Shown: one piece after another, positions 25,020 through 34,309 of the stretch | How the letters are laid out: each line of letters begins with the position of its first letter | Position numbering within the stretch: position 1 is the stretch's first letter | Source of the DNA: Hoeflea_A sp039025395 | Lineage (GTDB): Bacteria > Pseudomonadota > Alphaproteobacteria > Rhizobiales > Rhizobiaceae | DNA length: 64,000 bases | Reading direction: 5' to 3' | Assembly (NCBI GenBank): GCA_039025395.1 | Contig: JBCCOK010000024.1 | Coordinates: 1 to 64,000, forward strand | Notes under the pieces: model-generated | The model's input: the letters and a program-made list of their open reading frames with translations, nothing else | What the model was told of the DNA's origin: nothing | Database searches by the model: none | Program-made: the position numbers and the translations under genes

Positions 25020-26012
25020 ATGATTACCCGTCGTACAATACTTGGCACCGCGCTCGCGGCTCCGTTCGTGAACCTGCTGCCGATGTCGGCACGGGCTTCC
25101 GACTGGCCTTCGGCCGGGCCAATCCGGCTCGTCGTTGCATCCGGTGCGGGCGGCAATGCCGACGTTGTAGCACGCTTGGTTGCTTCGGAACTTGAGACGG
25201 CTCTGGACCAATCGATCGTCGTGGAAAACCTCTCTGCAGCATCAGGCATGCAGGGCACGGAAGCTGTCAGTAACGCTGATCCAGACGGATATACGCTGCT
25301 GGTTGGCACATCCTCTCAGCTGGTCCACAATATCGCTCTGTTCGAGCCGCTGCCTGTCGATATCACCAACACTCTTCGCGGCGTGGCGATGATGAACGAA
25401 GTGCCGATGATCATGCTGGTCAACAATGACGAGGAATCCGCGAACCTTCAAGAATTCATCGAAAAGCTACGCGCCGATCCGTCTGCCTACCAATACGGAT
25501 CCGGCCCGGCCGGCACGACAACGCACATCACGGGCGCCTTGTTCCTGTCTGAGCTTGGCCTCGACATCACCCACGTGCCATATCCCAAGAGCGGCGAAGC
25601 GCTACGCGATACGATCGCCGGCCGGCTGACCTTTCAGTTCATTCCGGCCCTCAGCGGTGTTCCGCAGGTTCGCGACGGTGCCGTGCGCAGCCTCGGTGTT
25701 GCCGCTCCGACACGGCTTGAGGCCATGCCTGATCTGCCGACGATAACGGAGGCGGGTCTCGATGGATTCGTGTCGCAGACCTGGAACAGCTTTGCCGCGC
25801 CGGCAGGCACGCCAGACGAGATCGTCAACAAACTCAATGAAGCGGTGAATGCGATTGTGCAGTCAGACGCGGTGCGAACGCAACTGACGGATCTGGGCGC
25901 GATTGTGCCGGAGGCAATGTCGCCTGCCGAGGTCGATGGCTACTATACGACGCAGCGCGATATCTGGATTCCGGTTGTTCGCGGCACGGGCGTTCGTCGC
26001 GACGCCGGATGA
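25020..26012 (+). CDS. Tripartite tricarboxylate transporter substrate-binding protein (TctC family)
   Basis: 330 residues. The N-terminus MMITRRTILGTALAAPFVNL resembles a Tat signal (RR then hydrophobic). The Bug/TctC core follows: IRLVVASGAGGNADVVARLV, DGYTLLVGTSS near residue 100, GTTTHITGALF and VPYPKSGEALRDTIAG around 165-200. Such proteins close around carboxylates through main-chain contacts with a water. ATG 25020 has GGAGG at the correct distance. It is transcribed away from tctB-tctA through a shared 172-bp region. A 12-bp terminator stem follows. Confidence 0.92.
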   Translation: MITRRTILGTALAAPFVNLLPMSARASDWPSAGPIRLVVASGAGGNADVVARLVASELETALDQSIVVENLSAASGMQGTEAVSNADPDGYTLLVGTSSQLVHNIALFEPLPVDITNTLRGVAMMNEVPMIMLVNNDEESANLQEFIEKLRADPSAYQYGSGPAGTTTHITGALFLSELGLDITHVPYPKSGEALRDTIAGRLTFQFIPALSGVPQVRDGAVRSLGVAAPTRLEAMPDLPTITEAGLDGFVSQTWNSFAAPAGTPDEIVNKLNEAVNAIVQSDAVRTQLTDLGAIVPEAMSPAEVDGYYTTQRDIWIPVVRGTGVRRDAG

Positions 26013-26021
26013 TACAAAAAG

Positions 26022-26054
26022 GCAAAACGGGCGGAGGCGCGTCGCCCGTTTTGC
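26022..26054 (+). terminator. Strong terminator stem after the TctC-family gene
   Basis: GCAAAACGGGCG (26022-26033) and CGCCCGTTTTGC (26043-26054) pair perfectly over 12 bp with a 9-nt loop, 10 bp after the stop codon. The minus strand shows a T-run just past the stem. Confidence 0.75.
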
Positions 26055-26417
26055 AATAAACGCGTCGGGTGGTGCTGTCATTTCGCTCAATGCGGCGCGC
26101 TCAGTACGCATTTGTCATCCATATCCCAAGCGGTCGGAACCGAGCGGCAAATATCGTGGCTATTTTCATAAGATCGACGACGGGACGCGTGACACATTGA
26201 GGGACGTCGGGCCCCGCCGCCGAAAAGCGGCCAACAGGCGGAGTGTGATGGCCTGATGACCGTGCCGCGACCGTGGAGGGGTCAAGTTGCGACCAATCGG
26301 TAAATGCTCCACATACGCCAACAAACAACCGGATTTCGGTGCGACACATTTGCGCAATGCGCTGAAATGCCGGATCACGCCTATCGAGGCCATAACAGTG
26401 TAACGAGGTCTACACTC
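26055..26417. other. Gap of about 360 bp without a supported gene
   Basis: Lies between the TctC terminator and the end of the siderophore-interacting protein gene. Only poor-composition open frames; nothing else recognised. Confidence 0.5.
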
Positions 26418-27482
26418 TCAATCCGTGGGCTTTGCCCAAAAAGCCGAGATCCGCAGATCACCCGCCTCACGGCCGGCGGCCTTTGCAGCATCGCGCACGG
26501 CTTTGGCTTGGCTGCGCTCGCCGGCAAACCAGATCTTTGCGCTCCCGTGCTTCGGCAGGGCAGCCAGTGCCTCGTCCCCTAATACATCACCCTTTGAGCG
26601 GGATAACCATTTCACGGCAATGCCACCGGGAACGTCAAAAGGATAGGCACACTCGGCACCGTTTCCAGCCTCCAGGATAAGCTGTCCGGTAACCCCTTCC
26701 GGCAGGTTCTCCAAAAGACGCGCCGCTGCCGGAAATCCGGTTTCGTCGCTGGCCATGAGCACGCTGTCAGCATGCAAGAGGCCGCCACCCGACGGTCCGA
26801 CGACGCCAACCACACGGCGCGCCCCGGGCTCGCCCATATGGCTGCGTGCCCAATCCGTGACGCGTCCGCCCTCGTGGATATAGACATCCATCAGCAAGGT
26901 GTTGGTCCCATGGTCGATGCTGCGCGTCGTGTAGACGGGTTTATGCGGCGCGCCCTCCCCTTCAGGCCACACGATAGAGCCGTTGGCTGCCACCGTCGGC
27001 CACTGCGGCGCCACACCTTCCGGCGGAATGACGAGCCGAAAGTGGATCGATGCATCCTGGTGCTTTGACAGGTCTTCACCCTGAAAGGTGACACGCAAAA
27101 AGTTCGGCCCCAACTGCACAACCTCGCGGACTTGCACGAAGGCAAAATTCGGCGGCAATGACCCCTCTTCCGGACCGTTCGACCAACGCATGACATTGGC
27201 GACTTCTGGCATCACATGCTGCATCTGCATGACGACAGCGTTCTTCATTACAAAGAGCCAGTGTTCGTCGACCGCACCAACATATCCAGCGGTTTCAGTC
27301 TCTGACCCAGGCCGAAGACCAATCAGTCCGTGCACTGTTTCCACCGTGAGATGGCGATCTTCGTCTTCCAACACAGTCAGCCCGGCCGACTTTACCTGCA
27401 TCATGATCATCTGACGCATCGCGCCGAAGCCAATCCCCGGAAGATCGGAGGTTGCCTCAAACGGATAGGACGCGTTTGTCAT
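26418..27482 (-). CDS. Siderophore-interacting protein (ferric-siderophore reductase) with N-terminal DUF2218-like domain
   Basis: 354 residues. The C-terminal 250 residues form the SIP fold: FAD-binding barrel with FVQVREVVQLGPNFLRVTFQG (about 112-132) and VYTTRSIDHGTNTLLMDVYIH, then the NAD(P)H-binding half ending ISAFWAKPTD. It would free iron by reducing Fe(III)-siderophore in the cytoplasm. The first about 95 residues (with TVETVHGLIGLRPGSETETA) look like a DUF2218 domain, a fusion I recall in rhizobia. It is divergent from a small membrane protein gene by 156 bp. No siderophore genes are near, so it likely acts on uptake products from elsewhere. Confidence 0.9.
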   Translation of the reverse strand: MTNASYPFEATSDLPGIGFGAMRQMIMMQVKSAGLTVLEDEDRHLTVETVHGLIGLRPGSETETAGYVGAVDEHWLFVMKNAVVMQMQHVMPEVANVMRWSNGPEEGSLPPNFAFVQVREVVQLGPNFLRVTFQGEDLSKHQDASIHFRLVIPPEGVAPQWPTVAANGSIVWPEGEGAPHKPVYTTRSIDHGTNTLLMDVYIHEGGRVTDWARSHMGEPGARRVVGVVGPSGGGLLHADSVLMASDETGFPAAARLLENLPEGVTGQLILEAGNGAECAYPFDVPGGIAVKWLSRSKGDVLGDEALAALPKHGSAKIWFAGERSQAKAVRDAAKAAGREAGDLRISAFWAKPTD

Positions 27483-27638
27483 GGAAACACCCTTTTGTGC
27501 TGCAGTGGCATGCTGGCTTTACGGGCTGGCAGCGAACGTTAACCGCCCTATCATCGTATCAACAAGACCATCTGCCCGCCTGCGACGAAAAAGCGCCGCT
27601 CCGCCAGCTCCCTGACCTCATCTGTTTGGAGAGATTTT

Positions 27639-27989
27639 ATGAAACCGCACACTGCAAGCCTGATCAATGCCATTACCCTGATTGTCTGCGCGATTTGGGC
27701 TTTTGCCTCAATTGGCGGTGCTTCCTACACCGCCATGATCCCGGCGGTTTTCGGCATAGCGCTGATCCTCTGTATCCCCGGCGTGAAGGCTGAAAACAAG
27801 GTAATCGCCCATATTGCAGTCCTGCTGACCGTTGTCGTACTGGTTGCGCTTTACATGCCGCTCTCGTCAGCCCTGTCGAGCGGCGCCGCAGGCCCGCTGA
27901 TCCGATCGGTCGCCATGGTGGTAACAACGCTGTTTGCGCTCGTCCTCTTTATCAAGAGTTTCCGCGACGCGCGTCGCGCCCGGCAGTAG
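27639..27989 (+). CDS. Small four-helix membrane protein
   Basis: 116 residues with four hydrophobic segments (about 8-28, 33-48, 58-78, 88-108) and a basic tail RDARRARQ that should face the cytoplasm. GGAGAGA precedes ATG 27639. No family is recognised. It is divergent from the siderophore-interacting protein gene and convergent with dabA. An iron link through the divergent gene is conceivable but unproven. Confidence 0.65.
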   Translation: MKPHTASLINAITLIVCAIWAFASIGGASYTAMIPAVFGIALILCIPGVKAENKVIAHIAVLLTVVVLVALYMPLSSALSSGAAGPLIRSVAMVVTTLFALVLFIKSFRDARRARQ

Positions 27990-28176
27990 AGTTGAGATTC
28001 GTTTCAGGTTTGGCCTGCAACGTGCAGGGTTAATAGGTGAGCGCTGTTTTGAACGCTTTCGCCTTTCGTGGTCGCGGGTTCTTTCGGTCTTTCGTGGATC
28101 ATTGCGAAGGTCATTTGAGCCTTCATCTTGATCGCAGCCGCCCATTCCACCGTGCAGGCAGCAGATCAGTCGTTCC

Positions 28177-30606
28177 TCAAGCGGCGGTATCAAGTTCGCT
28201 AGGCCTTGCCGAATTGTCCATCTGCTCCCACCCGAGATTTCCGGTGTAGCGAGAGGCCAGACGGCCCTGCTCGTCCATTGCAAACAGGTGCAGCCATCGA
28301 TTGTCAAACAGAGCACGGACGTTTTCATGCCGCTCAAGGATGTCATTCATCGCTTCGCGCGGTGCCTGGATGCATACCGATAGCCGCTGCGGGTGGTGCA
28401 CATAGCGCTCTCCGTCATGTACGGACTGCCAAGGAAGGCCGGCGCGCAAGCGCCCGCCATTGCCTTCTACGACACCGATGCCGCCGACGACATTGTGCAA
28501 GAGTTTATTGCCGGCACCGAATGTCTGGGGGGCGACGGTCGAACCGTAATATTGCAGGCTGATCCAGCTGGCGACGACGACCGGCGCCGTCATAATGAGT
28601 TCAAGAACGCCAAAGCCGTTCGTGCTGTCTTGGTGCCAATCATAGTCGTGCAGGAACGTTTCGCCAGCAAGGTTGCGCCCGAAAGTCTGGGATCGCGGTG
28701 CAGCGATGAATGCCTTGCACCCGGCGAGCGCCCATTCCGGCCGTGTCTCGGCCCAGTCGACCGCGCGCCTGGCGATATCCGCTTCGTTGACTGCCCGTGG
28801 CAGACGCATCATGCGTTCTCCCCGAGCGGCAGCGCCGGCAGCGTCAAGCCAGAGGCGGATCTGCTTCACATCGGCCTTGGGATCATGCAGTCCGAGATCG
28901 TTTTCATAAAGGGTGACGGCGTCCGTGGTTGTATCGTGCAGCGCACCGATAAAAAGCGTGTCTTTGGGCACGTCAATGCCACGTTTTTTCAATCCCTTAC
29001 GCACTTCTTTCTCATTGAGGAGGCTCGCCAACAGCCGTGCGTTCACCTCGCCTGAGTAACCGCCACAGGCACCACAGTGCAGCCCGCTTTCATACGGGTT
29101 ATTAACGACATTCGCACCATGGCCCGCCAGCAGGACCACTCTTGCAAAGCCTTGCGTCAGCGACATCGCCCGCAATACCGTTTCGGCGGCGTCGATGCGC
29201 GCATCGGGATCGAGTTCCGGGTCAAACCGCGGCGCAGGATCATTCGGTGTTGCGGCGCGACGAAAACCAAGGCCGTCACGCAGGAGTTTGCCGATATAGA
29301 CCGGCCCCATCGCCTCGACGAATGCGAATGACGAAACTGCTGCAAGCTTGAAGCGGCCCCAGGCGCGCTTCGCGCGCGCAGCGTAGCGCGCCGCCAAGTC
29401 GTCTGTCTTGTCGGTCACGTCGCCGGATACGGATGTCACGGTGGGATTGAGCAATACCGGCAGGCGCAGTTCCTCAACATCCGAAGCAAAGCGGCGGTGT
29501 TTTGCAAAGACGCCGAAAAAGCCGGCAAAACCGAGGGTACGGATCGACGGATCGGTTGTTTCGAGCGCGCGGCGAAACACCTCGGAGCGCACATCGATGC
29601 AGAAGGCGGCCTGCAATGCCGGTCGATCGTCGGTTGCCTTGACAGGCGGCACACTCAGTTTTTCGCTGAGTTCGCGCTGTGCCGCGCGTTCGCTTGCTTC
29701 CTGAAGGATTTCATCGACAATATCGTCGGCGGTCGGCTCTACAGCATGCGCATGCATGTCGCGGGTATTCCACCAGTCTTCGCCGATCACCGCTTCGTAC
29801 TGCACCAGCAATGCTTCTTCCCAAAGCAATCTGATGGCGAGGAAGTCTGTCAATGTCGCGTCCGTAGCGTCTGCCAATTCAGCCTGCCACAGCTTGAAAC
29901 GCGCATAGTGCGCCCAGCCGCCGAGCGAAAGCAGGATCTGGTGGAAATAGGTGTCGAGCATCTTGTGGTTGAGCCCTAGCCGTTTTACGGCGCGGGCTAT
30001 CGCTGCTTTCGGGCTGTCGGGCGCTTCGGCAACAAAGGCAGCAAAGCCGCTAAGCCCTGCGATTTCGGGCGTGAGATCGCGGGATGCATGGGCGCGCCAT
30101 GCAGCCCAGGCAGATTTGCTTCGCGGAGCAGACCACAAGGCCTGACCCCGGTCAAAATAACCACCGGCCCATGCGCCAAAGCGGTCGTCAATGATTCCGG
30201 TCCAGTCGAGGCCGCTTTCAGCCGAAGCCAGTTCTGCAACCGTGGGAAGCGTTTTTGATTCTGGCCTCGCCTTTGAAACGGCATCTTTGAGCAAAGACGG
30301 TGAACCCGGTTTGTCGGCGTGGGACGAAGCAGCAATCGCGTCCACGAGATCGCTCTCAGTGATTTCGTTTGCGGCAATTTTTTGCCTATACCAGGACCTG
30401 GGCATTGTCACCGGGATCCCGCCAACCTTGGCGAGCCGAGCACCGGTCTTTGCAAGGGTTAATTCGCTCTGTCCGAGAAAAGGGTTGACTGCAACAGAGG
30501 ATGCGAGAGGCCAAAGTGGCGGTATTTGGCGGCATGCGTGGTCAGCTGCGCGGTCGAGTGCGCAGAGATCGATGAGGTTGTTTGCAGTGTCGACTGTCGT
30601 GTGCAT
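28177..30606 (-). CDS. dabA: DabA, catalytic subunit of the DAB inorganic-carbon pump (DUF2309)
   Basis: 809 residues from ATG 30604-30606 with AGGAGA upstream. DabA has a beta-carbonic-anhydrase-like Zn site: Cys336 and Asp338 in FCIDVRSEVFRR, His496 in GHGANVVNNPYESG and Cys511 in HCGACGG. The 15-residue His-Cys spacing is as in characterised DabA. With membrane DabB it hydrates CO2 inside the cell, driven by the cation gradient, trapping bicarbonate. It lies 16 bp after dabB's stop, so the two share an operon. Residues upstream of the chosen start lack a site. The likely role in a heterotroph is supplying bicarbonate to carboxylases. Confidence 0.92.
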   Translation of the reverse strand: MHTTVDTANNLIDLCALDRAADHACRQIPPLWPLASSVAVNPFLGQSELTLAKTGARLAKVGGIPVTMPRSWYRQKIAANEITESDLVDAIAASSHADKPGSPSLLKDAVSKARPESKTLPTVAELASAESGLDWTGIIDDRFGAWAGGYFDRGQALWSAPRSKSAWAAWRAHASRDLTPEIAGLSGFAAFVAEAPDSPKAAIARAVKRLGLNHKMLDTYFHQILLSLGGWAHYARFKLWQAELADATDATLTDFLAIRLLWEEALLVQYEAVIGEDWWNTRDMHAHAVEPTADDIVDEILQEASERAAQRELSEKLSVPPVKATDDRPALQAAFCIDVRSEVFRRALETTDPSIRTLGFAGFFGVFAKHRRFASDVEELRLPVLLNPTVTSVSGDVTDKTDDLAARYAARAKRAWGRFKLAAVSSFAFVEAMGPVYIGKLLRDGLGFRRAATPNDPAPRFDPELDPDARIDAAETVLRAMSLTQGFARVVLLAGHGANVVNNPYESGLHCGACGGYSGEVNARLLASLLNEKEVRKGLKKRGIDVPKDTLFIGALHDTTTDAVTLYENDLGLHDPKADVKQIRLWLDAAGAAARGERMMRLPRAVNEADIARRAVDWAETRPEWALAGCKAFIAAPRSQTFGRNLAGETFLHDYDWHQDSTNGFGVLELIMTAPVVVASWISLQYYGSTVAPQTFGAGNKLLHNVVGGIGVVEGNGGRLRAGLPWQSVHDGERYVHHPQRLSVCIQAPREAMNDILERHENVRALFDNRWLHLFAMDEQGRLASRYTGNLGWEQMDNSARPSELDTAA

Positions 30607-30622
30607 CGTCAAATCTCCTGCA

Positions 30623-32179
30623 TCAGGATGCGCGGCGTATAGACCAGTTTCCGACCAGTCGATCAAAAACTGCATTGGCATAGAGCCCGTTTGAAAGGTG
30701 TACACGCAGGCCTGCTGCCGCGGGATGGTCAGACCAAAGCGGGAACATGGCCTGAGCAACGGCAACGATGCCGAAGCTGCATGTCGCAAGGATCAGAAGC
30801 GCCCATTCCAAAGGTCCGGGCATTGGTGTTGCCGGCAATGTTCCTGCCGTCAGCCAGAACGAGCCGCTCTGCAAGGCGAAGTACGTCACCGACGCGGCAA
30901 CCGAGTATAGGGCGGTACGCATCGTCAGAATACGTGGGGCCGCGTCGGCCAATCCCTGGGCAATGAGGTAGGCGACGCCAAAGATCAGGATCGCGCCAAG
31001 CGCGATCGCCTGCGGCGACTTGGTGTCCAATCCGAAGGCAAACCCGATCACTGCAAAGATAGCCAGCGCCAGTGCGAATGCTCTCGTTACCGCCCACCCG
31101 TTTGGAACGGCAACCGGACCGGGTCTGCGCAGGGCCGCCACACGATCGACAGCCGAACCCGAGGCAAGGAACGCATGCGCCTTGTAAAGTGAATGGGCAA
31201 CGATGTGCAGCAGCGCAAGGGGAAACAAGGCAAGGCCGCATTGCATGATCATGAATCCCATCTGGGCGATGGTCGACCAAGCCAAAGAACTTTTGACAGC
31301 GGATTGGCTGAGCATGGCTAGCCCGCCGAAGAGCGCCGTAAAGCCTCCGAGCATGACCAAAATCGCGAGCACGCCTGGCACCAGCAACATGATGTCCGCA
31401 AAACGTATCAAGAGGAACCCGCCCGCATTGATGACGCCCGCATGCAGAAGTGCGGACACCGGCGTTGGCGTTTCCATGACCTCGGTCAGCCACCCATGGG
31501 TCGGGAACTGCGCAGATTTCAAGACCGCGGCCAGCGCGAGCAAACCAGCCGCCCAAAGCGCCGGGACTGGAACTTCCCCATCGCTTGCGGCACCGATAAT
31601 GGTCTCAATGTTCACGCTTCCGTAGCCGAAAGCCAGGAGAACCGCTGCGCCGATCAGGGCGATATCGCCTGCGCGCGCGACAATCTGCTTTTTGCGCGCT
31701 GCCCGCACGGCCTGAATACGATCGGAATAGAAGAGCAGAAGCCGATGCAGACACAGGCTGGTTGCTATCCATGCCGCGACGAAGAGGACGAGATTGCCGG
31801 CGAGAATGAGTAGCATCACTGAGGCTAGCGTTGCGGACATCCAACCCAGGAATGCGCCCTGCCCCGCTTCGCCATCAAGGTAGGAAGCAGAAAAGCGCAA
31901 AACGATCCAGCCGATGAAGCTCACCAACGTCAACATAATCGCGCTGACGACATCAAAATGCGTCAGAAGCCCCGTGAACTCAGCGGCGTATTGACCGTGT
32001 GCGCTTGACTGCCAGGCCATCATCGCAGCGGATGCGGTCGCAACAATGAGTGCAAAAACAGCCGCCAGTTCAGTCATTTGTGGTATCAGCTGCGGGCGAC
32101 GCCCCGGGCGCTTAAATGCAAATGAGGCAGCGATAACAAGCGCGGCGGGCGCGGCAATCGGTATGATCTGGTATAGCAC
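30623..32179 (-). CDS. dabB: DabB, NADH-dehydrogenase-subunit-5-like membrane subunit of the DAB pump
   Basis: 518 residues, about fourteen membrane helices of the NuoL/MrpA fold. The conserved proton-path segment is SAQFPTHGWLTEVMETPTPVSALLHAG (Lys and His in the middle helices) and a second is ALLHIVAHSLYKAHAFLASG. GTG start 32179 with GGAGA upstream. It anchors DabA and couples it to the proton or sodium gradient. It is divergent from a LysR gene that probably controls the pair. Confidence 0.93.
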   Translation of the reverse strand: MLYQIIPIAAPAALVIAASFAFKRPGRRPQLIPQMTELAAVFALIVATASAAMMAWQSSAHGQYAAEFTGLLTHFDVVSAIMLTLVSFIGWIVLRFSASYLDGEAGQGAFLGWMSATLASVMLLILAGNLVLFVAAWIATSLCLHRLLLFYSDRIQAVRAARKKQIVARAGDIALIGAAVLLAFGYGSVNIETIIGAASDGEVPVPALWAAGLLALAAVLKSAQFPTHGWLTEVMETPTPVSALLHAGVINAGGFLLIRFADIMLLVPGVLAILVMLGGFTALFGGLAMLSQSAVKSSLAWSTIAQMGFMIMQCGLALFPLALLHIVAHSLYKAHAFLASGSAVDRVAALRRPGPVAVPNGWAVTRAFALALAIFAVIGFAFGLDTKSPQAIALGAILIFGVAYLIAQGLADAAPRILTMRTALYSVAASVTYFALQSGSFWLTAGTLPATPMPGPLEWALLILATCSFGIVAVAQAMFPLWSDHPAAAGLRVHLSNGLYANAVFDRLVGNWSIRRAS

Positions 32180-32251
32180 GAGCGGATGATCTCCAGCTGC
32201 GGTTGAACAGTGCCGCGTTTGTATGACGTTGTCTGATTCAACAAAAATACA

Positions 32252-32264
32252 TTGTTTTTCACAA
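32252..32264. promoter_or_regulatory. Candidate LysR-type binding site (T-N11-A)
   Basis: TTGTTTTTCACAA has the T-N11-A form with TTGT/ACAA half-sites, inside the 107-bp gap between dabB and the divergent LysR gene, 22 bp before the LysR start. Confidence 0.4.
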
Positions 32265-32286
32265 AACGTTCTGTTTATGTGAACAT

Positions 32287-33159
32287 ATGTCAGACCTGAA
32301 TTACAATCATCTGCGATACTTCCAGACCGTGGCGCATGAGGGAAACCTGACCCGCGCGGCCGCCAAGCTCAATGTTTCGCAATCAGCTGTCTCGTCGCAA
32401 ATACGGCTTCTTGAAGAACGCTTCGGCCAGGATCTGTTCGAACGCCGCGGACGCGCATTGATGCTTACCGAGGCAGGTCGTATCGCGCTTGATCATGCCG
32501 ACAGTATTTTCGCAACCGGCCACGAGCTCATTTCAACGCTGCAACAAAGCGGACAAAAACGGCGGGCGTTGCGCATCGGTTCACTCGCCACACTATCGCG
32601 CAACTTTCAACTGAAGTTTTTGCGCCCGGTTCTTGGCCGGCCGGATGTCGAGGTGGTGCTTCGTTCCGGTAGCGCGGCCGAACTTTTCAATGCCCTCGCC
32701 GCCCTTAACCTGGACCTTGTTTTGACAAACCAGGCACCTGCCCATGACGCTTTGACGTCTTTCGTTGTCCAGCGCCTAGATGAGCAGGCGGTCAGCCTTA
32801 TTGGCGTCGCTGATGTGTGCGAGCCGGCCATACCTCTTTCCGACCGCCTCGCATCGGTCCCATTGATCCTGCCGACGACTGCCAGTGGATTGCGGGTAAA
32901 TTTTGATTCTCTCACCGATCGGCTGGGTGTCAGTCCGCAGATCGCAGCAGAAGTGGACGACATGGCCATGATGCGGCTTTTGGCGCGTGAAGGCATTGGC
33001 CTTGCCGTTCTGCCACCGATCGTGGTTCGCGACGAGCTCGCAAGCGGTGCTCTCATCGAGTGTGCACAGCTTCCGAACCTGTCGGAGACATTCTTCGGCG
33101 TAACGGTCGAACGGCGTTATCCGAACCCGCTATTGCGCGAATTGCTGCACAAGGACTGA
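32287..33159 (+). CDS. LysR-family regulator, likely controlling dabB-dabA
   Basis: 290 residues. N-terminal winged helix-turn-helix (LRYFQTVAHEGNLTRAAAKL, SQSAVSSQIRLLEERFG) and a C-terminal type-2 periplasmic-binding fold (about residues 90-290) that would sense a co-inducer. The N-terminus resembles the NhaR-type subgroup. It is divergent from dabB and shares a 107-bp promoter region with it, the usual layout for a LysR gene and its target. In chemolithoautotrophs CO2-related operons are often LysR-controlled. The effector is unknown. Confidence 0.9.
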   Translation: MSDLNYNHLRYFQTVAHEGNLTRAAAKLNVSQSAVSSQIRLLEERFGQDLFERRGRALMLTEAGRIALDHADSIFATGHELISTLQQSGQKRRALRIGSLATLSRNFQLKFLRPVLGRPDVEVVLRSGSAAELFNALAALNLDLVLTNQAPAHDALTSFVVQRLDEQAVSLIGVADVCEPAIPLSDRLASVPLILPTTASGLRVNFDSLTDRLGVSPQIAAEVDDMAMMRLLAREGIGLAVLPPIVVRDELASGALIECAQLPNLSETFFGVTVERRYPNPLLRELLHKD

Positions 33160-33233
33160 GAGAATGGGCTTGCTATGATTTGAGACGGGCCCAAGGGGGG
33201 GCGCTGTCCGGCGCGGTCCACAAGGCAGCAAGG

Positions 33234-34079
33234 CTATGGGCTGACAGGATCGGAATCTTCCAATTCCTCTGACACCGGCACAATCACCATGAAGGCACCC
33301 GTACCAATTCCGCCTATCGTGTTGAAAAGGTTTGGCGGCGTAAAGGAAGCCAGTTGCGCCGGATCGGGAAGCGGCGCACCGGATGCGATCTGCTGCTCCA
33401 GAAAGCGGTAGACGTTGGGATCCAAATTTTGAAGGTTTACGACACAGTTGTCCTCGAACGTGATGAAATTGCCCTCATTGTCGCTGGTTTGCTCATCGCG
33501 AGCAGTGACGTCAAAGAAACCGCAAGGCAACAGTGCTGTATCGCCGCGCAGACAGGCTTCGCGCAAGGCAGAAGTAATGGGTGTCCCGACTGGCACAGGG
33601 CAAACGCGGATAGCACCTTCATCGGTCAGCGCTGCGCAGGCGGGTATCGCATTGCATATGAGCCCAAAACGGGTGCCGCGAATTCCAATGAGACCGACCG
33701 GCGTTTCGATTGTCGCATTGCGGGTGCGTACGCCTCCACTGATAAAACGCAGGCCGCCCCTCGTCAGATCGTAGGCGGAATCAAGCGATCCGCGTTCCGG
33801 ATCGAAGACGAACCGATCTAGTATGACGGTTGAACTTGCACCGATATTGAGGTTCGAGTTGTCGAGGAAGCGCAATTCGGTCGAACTCGATTCGCCGGTT
33901 GTCACGACCTCCTCTGCAGAAACATCCGAGCCGATATCAATATCCCGCGCGACAGGCCCCAATTGTCCCGTCACGTCATTGCGCGACTCGACCGCTTCCC
34001 CAATGGGCGCTGCAAAGGCAATCGGTACAGGCGACAACGCGATGCCCAGCGCCGCTGCCATGCTTGTCAACCGCTTCAT
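33234..34079 (-). CDS. Exported FecR-domain protein
   Basis: 281 residues with a Sec signal (about 1-23) and a FecR fold (about 45-145), with the signature ETPVGLIGIRGTRFGLIC. It has about eight Cys in the following region (CNAIPACAAL, CPVPVG, CLRGD, CGFF, CVVN), probably disulfide-bonded. It lacks the transmembrane anti-sigma segment of true FecR, so it is not an anti-sigma factor but a secreted FecR-like protein of unknown role. No partner sigma factor or TonB receptor is near. It is convergent with the LysR gene. Confidence 0.8.
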   Translation of the reverse strand: MKRLTSMAAALGIALSPVPIAFAAPIGEAVESRNDVTGQLGPVARDIDIGSDVSAEEVVTTGESSSTELRFLDNSNLNIGASSTVILDRFVFDPERGSLDSAYDLTRGGLRFISGGVRTRNATIETPVGLIGIRGTRFGLICNAIPACAALTDEGAIRVCPVPVGTPITSALREACLRGDTALLPCGFFDVTARDEQTSDNEGNFITFEDNCVVNLQNLDPNVYRFLEQQIASGAPLPDPAQLASFTPPNLFNTIGGIGTGAFMVIVPVSEELEDSDPVSP

Positions 34080-34309
34080 CGTTACTACCCCCGCCTCTCC
34101 GTTGTCAGGATGTACAGACTACGTATTAGTACGATTTCAATTTAGTAATTTTTGAATATAGCCGTAATACACAAATTTTTACTAAAAATACAATATCGGT
34201 GAAAGTGCGTATCGCGTATCGCCTGGCCGACACTTCGCTTCATGCTTGCCTGTGCCTCCGATACCAATAAACATGACTGTCAGTTACGTTGGCTGCCGTT
34301 TCATGTGGT

